Assembly (NCBI GenBank): GCA_030549775.1
Contig: CM060177.1
Coordinates: 54,996,638-55,060,637 of the forward strand
From: Tamarix chinensis
Lineage: Eukaryota; Streptophyta; Magnoliopsida; Caryophyllales; Tamaricaceae
Direction: 5' to 3'
DNA length: 64,000 bases
Below are positions 47,473-57,741 of this stretch, piece after piece (position 1 is the stretch's first letter; every line of letters begins with the position of its first letter). The translations under genes and the position numbers were made by a program. The notes under the pieces are model-generated. The model was not told the DNA's origin. It worked only from the letters and a program-made list of their open reading frames with translations, and did not search any database.

Positions 47473-47704
47473 AGTATCTATTGACCCAGTAAAGATCGTG
47501 ATAATCACATAGTGGAAGGCTCCCACGAACATGTCAGAAGTTTGGATTTTTCAAGGACTAGCTAGGTACTATAGATGTTTCGTATATAACTTCTCAAAGA
47601 TTGCCCATCCCCTAACCAAAACCTTGAAGAAGACCACCAAGTTCTAGTGGGATGACTGTTGTGATGGGGCCTTTTAGGAGTTAAAGAGATGGTTAATCAC
47701 TGTG
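47471..47704 (+). repeat. Right copy of the 230-234-bp direct repeat flanking Cop2
   Basis: Gapless match to 31554-31787. After 47704 the gypsy reading goes on (CCTTACCTAATTCTACC), which the left copy does not contain. Confidence 0.95.
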
Positions 47705-49680
47705 CCTTACCTAATTCTACCAGAGGGTTTAGATGGTTCTGAGGTTTATAGTGATACATCCATGCACAAACTTGATTGTGTGCTGATGTAGAGTGGTAGA
47801 GTGGTTACATATGCCTCCCAAAAATTGAAATGGCATGAACAGAACTATCCAACTCATGACTTGGAGTTATCTATAGTTGTTTCTGCCTTAAAGATATAGA
47901 TGCACTACTTGTACGAAACCAAGTGCAAATGTTTCACAGATTACAAGCGTTTCAAGTACATCTTCACCTAGAAATAGCTAAACATGAGGCGAAGGAGATG
48001 GATATAGCTATTCAAGTACTACGACATTGAGTTGACCTACCATGAGGGCAAGGCCAACGTTGTTGCAGATGCCTTAAGCAAGAAGACCACACAATTTGTG
48101 AACTTCTGTGTGGTTGCTGACTAGATGATGGAGGAATTAACTAGCTTGGAGATTGATCTAATTCAGCAGGGTGATCTTGAGATCTATATGAGTTCCTTAA
48201 CGATCACTCCCACAATATTTGAGGAGATCTAGACCGGCTAGAATGGGGATGCCAAGCTCAAGAGGATCTGTCAAAAGTTGTAGGAAGGTCGGGTAGAAGG
48301 GTTTTAGGTACACAAGGATGGTAGCCTTCATTACAAGGGCCACTAGTGTGTACCGTAGGGATATTCATAGTTGAAGCACCAAATTTTGGAATATGGACAC
48401 CAAAATCCTTACTCTGTCCACCTAAGAGGTGAAAAGCTATATAAGAATCTCAAGAAGGTATACCGGTATCCTCGTTTGAAGAGGGAAGTGGCTGGGTTTG
48501 TGTCCCAATGTCTGACCTGTCATAAGGTCAAGATTGAGCACCACATACCTGTAGGGCTACTTTTACCCTTTAAGCGCCAAGGTGGAAGTGGGATTTGATC
48601 TCCATCGACTTTATTAGTGGGTTGCAAAGGACTTGAAGCAACAATGACACTATTTGGGTCATCATGGACAAATTAACCAAGTCGATCGTGTTTATTCCAA
48701 TGAAGTCCACTTAGAGCATGGATTAGCTAGCCAGTGCCTACATGGAGTACGTGGTTAGTCGGTATGGGGTTCTAGAGGATATTGTGTTAGATAGGGATTC
48801 AAGGTTCTTCTCTCATTTCTAGAGAAAGATGCATGAGGTCTTGGCGATAAAGTTGAAGTTGAGTACAGCTTCCTATCCTGCTACATATTGACAAACCAAG
48901 AGGACCATAAAAACCCTAGAGGACATACTGATGGCCTATGTATTAGATTTTTAGGGTTGTTGGGAGGAGCACCTGCATTTAATAGAGTTCTCGTACAATA
49001 ACACCTACCATGCTAGCATAGGGATGGCTCCTTTTAAAGCATTGTATGGAAGAAAGTGTAGGACTTTGAAGCATTATATGGAAGAAAGTGTAGGACCCCC
49101 TTGTGCTAGAATGACATCAATGAGACAGTGGTGTTGGGGCTTAAGATGATTAGAGATATAACTAGGCAGATCCATCAGATTCAGGATCGAATGAGAGCTG
49201 CTCAAAGCTAACATAAGAGCTATGTTGATCAAAAGTGCCGGAGTAGTGACTTTGAGCCTTGGGAGAAAGTGTTGTTGAGGGTTTCCCCCACTAAGGGTGT
49301 GCAAAGGTTTGGTAGAAAGGGTAAGTTGAGCTCGAGGTACATTGGACCTTATGAGATCTTGGACCAAGTTGGAGAGGTTGTATACCGGTTAGCACTACCA
49401 CCAAAGTCAGCTTGAGTTCACAATGTGTACCACATCTCGCAGTTACAGAAGTATATTGCTGATCCTTCCCACGTGTTTCAGCGTGGTGAGGTCTAACTTG
49501 ATGATTCCCTTTCTTATGAGGAGAGACCCGTGTGGATCCTTGACACCAAGATCCAGAAGACCCGCACAAGTGTAGTCCTGCTAGTTAAGATTCTTTGGAG
49601 CTGCTATGGGACTGAAAAAGCTACCTGGGAAGCTGAGAAGGTCATGCATGAAGTGTATCAAAAAACCTTTGCATGAGGTA
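47473..49680 (+). pseudogene. Gypsy RNase H, integrase and tail, 3' half, many stops
   Basis: The reading resumes in the RT thumb/RNase H region: a VYSDTSMHKLDCVLM motif, [20 protein letters not shown], and YHEGKANVVADALSKK near 48040-48080. Integrase follows with an HHCC zinc site around 48371-48540 (CLTCHKVK), DFISGL, ASYPATY and a [13 protein letters not shown] stretch. The C-terminal tail reads VYHISQLQKYIADPSHV and then a chromodomain-like segment (WILDTKIQ ... ILWSCYGTEKATWEAE), ending near 49675. I read more than a dozen in-frame stops, nearly all TAG. A 28-bp block duplicated at 32-bp spacing (49037-49064 and 49069-49096) shifts the frame. Confidence 0.85.
49037..49096 (+). repeat. 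Small tandem duplication in gypsy integrase
   Basis: AAGCATTGTATGGAAGAAAG and the following eight bases recur 32 bp later with one difference. The 32-bp offset is not a multiple of three, so it breaks the frame. Confidence 0.9.
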
Positions 49681-49842
49681 TGATAATCTCTTGTAAACCC
49701 CATTTTTCTTTAAAGGGTAAGTAGCATTGCGTTTTGTACTCTTATTATCTAAATCAGCTTAGAGCTACTTTTTCCTATTCCCTACTCCTATGATTTAAGC
49801 TAGAGACTTTGATGACGAAGTCTTTCTTTAATGAGGTAGTGA

Positions 49843-51563
49843 TGTAATACCCTAAAGCCTTAATTTAGAAAATAATAATAAAATAGAGATTAATAGATGA
49901 TATTAATTAAATATACCATTTTTAATAACATAATATTATTATAATAAAAATAATTAAGGCCAAAAAGGTGGAAAATAATATAGGAATTAAATTAGTAGAG
50001 ATTAGAATAATTTGCTAAACTAAAATAGCTTTTAAGAAATTTATAACCATAATTTATAAATTAATAAAAAATTTTAATTATTTATTTGTATTAATGTATT
50101 ATTCCCCTCTAAAGAGAATCATAAAAATCCCAAACACCCTAACCACCTCATTTTTCCTTTTTTTTTCCTTTTCCCATTTTCTCTCTTTTTCTTCCTTTTC
50201 TTTTTCTTTCTTCCTTTTTATTCTTTTTTTTTCCTTCCTTCCTCACTAGTTTAGGCCCTACCTAGTGCGGCCCAACCTTCTCCTCTCCCCTCCTCTCCTT
50301 CCTTTCCACACGGCCTAACCATGTTATTTTTTCTTTTTCTACTCACATGGCCCAACACTCCCATGCTCATTATTTCTTTTTTCTCCCTTCCTTTCCTTTT
50401 TGCCCTCGTCTTTTACCTCACCCCCTATAAGTTGATGTATATGGTTGCATTGCAGCCATGGCTCTCCTTCTCCTCTCACCTTCCCCTTGACCTAACCTGT
50501 AGGTTGTGTAGGTGGCACTGCCCTACACTTGTCTCTGCCCCTCTATAGCCTAACATCCCCACCTAACCCCCTGCAACCCTGCCAAAGTCCTACCTCTGCC
50601 CCTACAAACTTGCACCTTTATAGGCTTGCACCGACCTGCCACCATCGACGAATTGCCACCTACCCCTCCCACTCCCTTGTCCTCTTCCCTCTTGTCTTCT
50701 TCTCCTCCCCTAAACTTATAAAATCCCTCCCTCACCTTCCTTCTTCTCTCCTTTACTCTGTCTAAAAATTTCCCACAATCCTCTCTCACCACCCCTTCAA
50801 ACATAGCCACAGTCATCGCCGCGCCTCACCACTGTCCAAACTACCACCCACTCTCATCCCTGCAGCACCCTCTACCAAAAGTGACCCTCCCCGCCTTTAA
50901 CTCTCCCTCTTCTACTCTCCTTGCTTGTGTAAAGTAGGCAAGTTAAGCTACCTTTTTGCACCCTTTGCCACCCCATGCACTGCCCTATGCCGCCTCCACT
51001 ACCACAACCACCGCCTCCACTACCACAACCACCACCTCCACTACCTTCCCCTCCACCTAAAAATCCTCCCTCTACCACCCCATACCCTTCATTTTCCTTT
51101 TCCCCCCTCCTTCCTCCTCCTTTCCTCTTCTCCACTTTCGGCCACCAACACCATCACTGCCTGCATTGTCTCCATGGCATGCCACTACCATTACTACAAC
51201 CCCATTTGACCTAGGAACTCTACCACCCAACAAAACATCACTTCCCTTTCCCATTCCAACCCTAAAATCTTGTCTTTTTATCAACACCACCTCCACCACC
51301 CTTGTGCTGCCACCACCGTGCACCGCTGCCATCCTAGCTTTCACATCCCCTCTAATTGTGCTTTCACTCTTGTTTTTATTTAAGTATAATTTATTTTAAA
51401 ATTTTTCTATAATTAATTGTATTATTATTATTATTTAGCTAGAGAATAATAAAAGAAAAAGGAGTAAGAGGAACGTTAATATTAATGTTCCATATTTAAA
51501 GGTGAACCAAACCCTTCCCATATGGAGGTGCAGGGTTTGTGCTCCAAGCCCGGTGTTCTATTA
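49843..51563 (+). repeat. Right LTR of the gypsy element, truncated
   Basis: Starts TGTAATACCC and matches the left LTR, with substantial divergence, up to about 26863/51563. The remaining about 2.1 kb (counterpart of 26864-28968) is missing. What follows at 51564 is unrelated. Confidence 0.85.
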
Positions 51564-52539
51564 AAACAACGGTGTTAAACCCATTTTAAATGATAAAAAT
51601 GACAATGAGTAAAGCTGATAACAATAATGGTGTTTTAGTAGTTCTTATTTTGTACATGGATAGTAGGCAAAACATATACTTCTCAGACGTCCCTTTCCCA
51701 CACAATATACCGACGATTTTCTTCTCTTCCTTGCCCTCAGTGTGAAAATCATCCAAGATCCTCCATATTGCATGCGACCTTCAACTAATCAAGACACCGA
51801 TTCTAGAATTTTTGCCGTCATCCTTGCCACCCACACTACTACAAACCCAAACCGCCATCTTCATATACCATCGATTTAGATTCATTGTCTTCGTGCTTTC
51901 CTTTTCTCCATTTTTCTCAAGTGTGCGTCGTCGTCCTTAAGCTATTCTATTTCTTTGTTCATTCTAGATAGTTGAGATTATTTGTGCATAGAGAGGTAAT
52001 TATCTCTTACAAAATTATATTCATAATTTAATTTTTAGGCTTAATTAGTTAGGTTTTAGTTAATCTGATTTAATAGTGGTATTTTGATTTACCAAATTGG
52101 ATTCTTTTACTTGCAATATATTGTTTGTTGTATAAACAATTCTAAGTGAATTTGCTTTGTGATGCTGGAACAACAAAAGTCATCGTTTTTGGTATAAGTT
52201 CATAACCAAAACTTATGAATAATGGTTGGTATAAGTTGTGATTCTTTTGGTGTTTTCTACTATCTCAACTAAAACATTTTGATATATGAATAATATGTAT
52301 AGACTAGTTGCTGAGCAATTAACTTCCACTAGGAGAAAAAAAGCTAAAGCTACACAATCCCTAAAATAAGCTATTATAGTTATAGTTAATATGTGTCTTT
52401 CTTGATTAAGTTGTAGCTATAGATAGAGCCATAATAGCTGCAGTAGAAGAAGAAATATATAGTTGTAGGAGTAGTAGTAGATTTAAGTGGTGGTCTCTAC
52501 CTTTGAAATAATCCTTGTAGATTTCTATCCCTTAATTTC
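51564..52539. other. Unassigned DNA after the truncated LTR
   Basis: No domain-bearing frame. Its first part (51680-51960) is C/T-rich and leader-like. Its origin is not clear from the sequence. Confidence 0.4.
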
Positions 52540-54960
52540 TCCTTCTTCACATGTAAATGGAGCTCAGTAGGATTTATCATGTATCTATTGATGAGACTCA
52601 CCACATACATCATATCTGGTTGAGTAGCAGTTAAGTACATGAGTCTCCCCACCAACTACTTATACGAAGTCTCATCCACTTTTATTCCATTAGCATCATT
52701 CATAAGCTTGAAACCCAGAACAATCGGATTATGAACTTGATTGCATTTCTCCATTCCAAACCTCTCTAATACCTCCAATGCATATCTATTTTGACTAGTG
52801 TATATGCCATCATACCTTTAATTTGTCTCAATCACAAGAAAATATCTCAATCTTCCTAAATCAATCATGTCAAACTCAGTCATCATAGATTTCTTAAACT
52901 TAGCAAACATTAACTCATCATTACCATTGAATATAAGATTGTCAACATAAAGAATCACAATCAAAATCTTGCCTCCTTTTGTTATTTTGACAAATAAAGT
53001 GTATTCACAATGGCATTTGTCAAGTCCTTGCTTCACAAAGTAAGACTTTATGTGGCCATACCAAGTTTGTGGAGCTTGCTTTAGCCCATATACTACTTTC
53101 TTCAACTTATATACCTTCTGTTCAATACCCTTCTACTTATACCCACCGGGTTGCTCTACAAAAACTTTTGCAATCATTTCACCATGTAAGAAGGCATAAC
53201 TCACATCCAGTTTGTAGATGATCCATTCCTTTTGAGCTGCAAGTGCAATCATTGAAGAAATTATATCTAGTCGTGCTATAGGTGAAAACATTTCGATATA
53301 GTCAATTCCATGTTGTTGAGCATACCCCTTTGCTACAAGCCGCACCTTATACTTATCAACTTCTCCATTCTCATTGAGTTTTGTTTTATAAACCTATTTC
53401 ACTCCAACTTTCTTTCCACCAACAGATACATCTGTCAATTCCCATGTACCATTTTCTCTATTGCTTCTATCTCCAAATCCATATCTTTTCTCCATTTTTC
53501 ACTTTGGATAGTATCTTCATAATAAGCAGGATCAATGTCTATATACATGACCATTTCTTCTTTGGATAATCCCTCTCCACTTTCATAATCACGCATCTAA
53601 ATTAGAGCTCTCCTAGTTATTTTTCCTAAGTAGCTATGTGTAATACCTTCTATTGGGCCATCTTATGAAGCATCATCTTCTCCTCCTTCACCATCTCCAA
53701 AATTCATCTCGTCTTCTATTTTATTTCCACAAACCCCTTTAATTGATACTTCATTATCACCCCATTCAAGGTCAATCAAAATCTCTTTTTTATCACTTTT
53801 ATCCCACTTCCAATAGTTGTCTTCTTCAAACAAAACATCTCTACTTACTATGACCTTATGAGAAATTGGATTTTATAATGTATAAGCTTTTGATTCTTCA
53901 CTAACTCCAACTACTACACACCTAAAACTCTTGTCATCTAGCTTTATTCTCTTACTATCAGGAACATAAACATGTGAAATACATTTAAAAACACGAAAAA
54001 TGATCAAAAAAAGGCTTAACTCCACTCCAAGCTTCTTCTGGAGTCTTATTTATCATTGCCAATGTTGGACTTCTATTCAAAACATGGATAGTCCAATTAA
54101 TTTCTTTCGGCCAAAATCTTCATGGAATCTTCTTTTATGAAAGTATACTACGAATCAATTTCATAATGGTTCTATTTTTTCATTCCACCACTCATTTTTT
54201 TGTAGAGTGTATGCTACTATCAATTATCTACTTGTACAACTTTCCTTGTAAAAATCAGTGAACTCTTGTGGTGTAAATTCACCCCCACGATCGATACGTA
54301 AATATTTTACATATAGGCCTATTTTCTTTTCAATATGACTTTTATACTGTTTAAAACTACTAAAGGCTTCAGACTTCTCCATCAAAAAATAAACCTAAGA
54401 TTTACAACTAAAATCATTAATGAAGCTAATAAAGCACATTTTCTTGCTGTTAGATACGGGACTAATAGGGCCACAAATATTAGCATACATTAGTTCAAGT
54501 TTCTGTGAAGCTCTCAATATGCTTCTCTTGATTTTTTTCCAACCATAAAAGCTTCACATAGCCTTGAAGGAGTCTTGAGTTGTGGCAAACCACACACCAT
54601 CTTCTTTTGCTAAAGTGTTTTCAACCCCTTGAAACTCAAATGCCCATATCTATAATGCCACAAATGAGTTAAATCCTTTATGCTTGTGTTGAAGCATTCA
54701 GAAACTCTTGTTACTAATTTTTCCAGTAAGATGAACATCCTAATCATTGTCATCTCAGTTTCTATTATCAAACCTCTATCAGGATGATAAATCTTACACT
54801 TTCCTTTTTGAATCAAGATTGTAACACCTTCTCCTGTAGCTGTCCCACACTCAACAAGTTGTTTTTTAACTCAGGCACATAATTTTTTTTGGTAATGATG
54901 ATCTTCCCAATTCTTAATTTTCTTTATCCAAAATTGATGATTCATTATAGCTTTTTCTTC
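52540..54960 (-). pseudogene. Decayed copia pol fragment
   Basis: On the minus strand in order: a gag-pre-integrase motif near 54610-54816 (HLWHYRYGHLSFKGL), integrase remnants in several frames (53990-54560), and RT beginning at 53133-53345 (RLVAKGYAQQHGIDY, YKLDVSYAFLHGE). RT continues at 52818-53105 (VYGLKQAPQTWY, and YVDN in place of YVDD), followed by the RNase H-side region to about 52550. The last catalytic Asp of YVDD is Asn. Stops and frameshifts separate all parts, and no LTRs or primer site were recognised. It is copia by motif, and the lineage is not assigned. Confidence 0.8.
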
Positions 54961-55166
54961 TTCACTCATTAACATTCTAGGCCCACCCGACACATATATA
55001 TGACTCAGATTAATTCAATTAATTGCCATTATAGCTCATATATATTCATACTATAGATACCCAAGTATCAAGGATGCATAATAATATATATATACACAAA
55101 AAGTAGTACTATATAATAAAAAATAAAAATAAATAAAAAAGAGAGGAAAATTACTAACTAACTAGT
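54896..55166. repeat. Copy A of a local duplication (first part)
   Basis: About 271 bp, similar throughout to 55998-56275. Both contain a GATTAATTCAATTAATT block and TGCATAATAA, and both end in a stretch with AATAAAAAATAAAAATAAAT and TACTAACTAAC. The second part of the duplication lies at 55616-55720. Copy A thus contains about 450 bp (55167-55615) absent from copy B. Confidence 0.85.
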
Positions 55167-55615
55167 ATACAACATAATGGTGAGCTATGTAGTATATGAC
55201 CTTTATTCATCCTCAACCTACCTACTTATAATTATTTCTCTCTATATATGTATCTCTCTCTAGAACAATTTGTATGTTGTTCTTAATTTCACCAACTTTC
55301 CCTTTCTCTCTATTTATCTTCTTCTTCTTCTTCTTCTTCTTTCTCTTGCCCCTTCTAAATGTTCTATTGAAGCTGCTAAAATAATAGAGATCTTTATATA
55401 AACTTTTGTTTAGGAGTATTTTGACTTGGGATTAAATAGAAAGAGGAAGAAGAAAGAGGAGATCCAACCTAACAACAAATCATGTTTTAATATTGAGCTA
55501 GAAAGCAAGGATTTTAAATCATATAGCTCTTGAGAAATGAGAACAAACAAACTCTCTCTTTCCTTAATCTTTATTTATCACTTTCCTCTTTTTTCCCCTT
55601 CCTCTCTTTTAATTT

Positions 55616-55720
55616 GTGTCTTTCGTTCATATTTTTATTTATCCCTCCACTCCTTTTTTCTCTTTCTTTTTCACAAAGGCAGGACACAAGAAAGTGGTTG
55701 GAATTCTCAAAAATATTGAT
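55616..55720. repeat. Copy A of the local duplication (second part)
   Basis: GTGTCTTTCGTT, a C/T-rich tract, GGCAGGACACA and GGAATTCT in the same order as 56274-56372. Confidence 0.75.
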
Positions 55721-55813
55721 GATATAAATATATTTCAAAAATAGAACTAAAATATGGAAAAAACTAAGAAATCATTTGTTGATGAGGAGACCAAGCTATT
55801 GCTGTTGCTGCAA

Positions 55814-56090
55814 CTATAATTGTGATTGGTTTAAAGCTGCTCGATAGTCTTTATGGATACTTATGCTACAATTTTCATGACCATACATATAGCTACTTGC
55901 TGCTACTGAATCTTCTTGCTTCAAATGATCTATATTAATAGTACTAGTAGGAGGAGAAGCTTGATGTTGTTGATGATGATAAATACCCATGACTTCATGA
56001 TGATCTTCCAAATTCTCAATTTTCTTTGTCTGAAATTGATGATTCATTACATCTTTTTCTTGTCCACTCATTACCATTCCAGACCCACCC
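55814..56090 (-). pseudogene. Exon-like open frame, possible last exon of an unidentified protein
   Basis: The minus strand has an AG acceptor (CTATATGTAG at about 56091) followed by an open reading GGSGMVMSGQEKD..., 91 codons to a stop at 55814. It is rich in His, Gln, Ser and Asn with no transmembrane or enzyme motif. This style is common in C-terminal parts of plant transcription factors. I do not recognise the family. The first half is duplicated at about 54896-54980 with a stop and other changes. An upstream exon is not found within the window. Confidence 0.3.
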
Positions 56091-56372
56091 TACATATAGA
56101 TATGACTCGGATTAATTCAATTAATTACCATTATAGCTCATATGTATTAATACTATAGATACACATGTACAAAGGATGCATAATAAGATATATATATATG
56201 GAACATAATGAGTACTATATAATAAAAAATAAAAATAAATAAAAAAATGAGAAGAAAAATTACTAACTAACCAGTGTCTTTCGTTTATAGGTTTTTTTAA
56301 TCCCTCCCCACCTTTTTCCTCTTACTTTTTCACCAAGGCGGGACACACAAAAAAGGTGGTAGGAATTCTAAA
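55998..56372. repeat. Copy B of the local duplication (both parts joined)
   Basis: Joins in one stretch the two parts that are separate in copy A. Similarity by eye is roughly 80-85%, so this is an old event. Confidence 0.8.
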
Positions 56373-56375
56373 AAA

Positions 56376-57741
56376 TAATTCTCTTACAAGATAATACAAA
56401 AATTATCTAGGTGTATGCAATCGTATATTTATTAACTATAAATTAGAGTATTTTTACTCTGTCACATTTTTTTTAATCTAATTTAAACTAAAAAAAACTA
56501 TATTATTATTTATTATTATTATTATTATAATTACTATTTTTAATTACTACTATTGCCATAATACCTTGATTTTTATTACTATTTTTTAAACAATATACAC
56601 ATAAAATAAATAATTTCTATCATCACACGTAGTGTCAACCTAGTTCATACCATTCTTATACCAAACGAAAAGCTAAAATGAAACAACTTAAAACTTAAAC
56701 AACATTGAATCACTAGACGAAACAAAGAAATGAATACATGGATTAACTCTAAATAATAGTTCATCCATATAAAAAAGAAAATCATTTTTAGCAACTTGAA
56801 ATTTTTTTAGGAACTAATAAATAGTCTTAAAATTGCATTCATATCCTTCATTAAAGATAGAAAAACACTTAATGCATATATAACGAAAGAAAAAAAAGAT
56901 TATTAAGGGTAAAAGTTGAAAGTAGGTTTTGACTTTTCTAAAGTGATTTTTTTATATAATATATATGAATTTGATGCTAGAATGACTTAATTTTTGATAT
57001 GGATGGAATACATTAAAGGAAAAATGAGCAAAATAAAAATATAGAGGACAAAAGTCCAAAAGAGATATCCGTGATCTAAGGTTCACAACACATATCAACT
57101 CGGATAGTTGTAATTATATGTCCTAACCTCAAATCAAACCCAAATTACTTCACCAATTAAAATTTCTTAAAGTTAGAAGGGTTGTCATCAAACACCTATG
57201 ACAAACCAAATAAAAAGTGTAGCAAAATGACACACAAATATTGATAACATGCAATATATTTGAGAATGTATGATAGTGTATAGTAACACATAAAAGTATA
57301 TACAAATATGATCATCATAGGAGCAAAAGCATATGATAGAATAAATAATAATATTAAAATATGGCTATAAATAAGATGATTATTGCATTCCATTAAGTGA
57401 TTACATTAGTTGAATATCATTAACTTTAGGATGGGGACTCAACCAAAATCCATAATAATTATTCTAGGCAATGAACATCACTAATCTTAGTTTTTCCACC
57501 AACAAACATAATTATTAGACGACCAAAATCTAGGACACCAAATTATTTTAGGATGCATACCTCATATAGGGCCCAAATCATCTAATGAGTAGAAATGTGC
57601 ATCCTCGGGCTTCATAAGGCACTCGAGATTAGGAAACATTTATATACTAGTATTGATATTGATCTTATTATATATATTTTTTAATGTTGAAGTGTATCAT
57701 CTAATATTGTAATTATTGTCCACATAGATTTCATTGCTAAT
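56376..57741. other. AT-rich intergenic DNA
   Basis: An ATT microsatellite at about 56502-56527. No recognised gene. I looked for a CACTA terminal repeat before the transposase and found no clear one. Confidence 0.5.

Larger units (their letters stand above)
25230..51563 (+). mobile_element. Tekay/Del-like Ty3/gypsy element, decayed host of a nested pile
   Basis: Long LTRs: the left is complete (25230-28968) and the right is truncated (49843-51563). A decayed primer site is at 28971, and gag-pol is in order gag-PR-RT-RH-INT with a chromodomain-like tail. The coding part is split by Cop2 between 31787 and 47471. Excluding the inserts, the remaining length is about 10.6 kb. The LTRs differ far more than those of the nested elements, so this is the oldest member of the nest. 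No target duplication can be read because the right end is lost. Confidence 0.85.

Noticed and set aside
29225..49680. Recoding of TAG as an amino acid in the gypsy gag-pol
   Set aside because: TAG replaces both Gln and Trp (and some Lys/Glu) codons, there are frameshifts as well, and active-site motifs are damaged. Decay explains it better.
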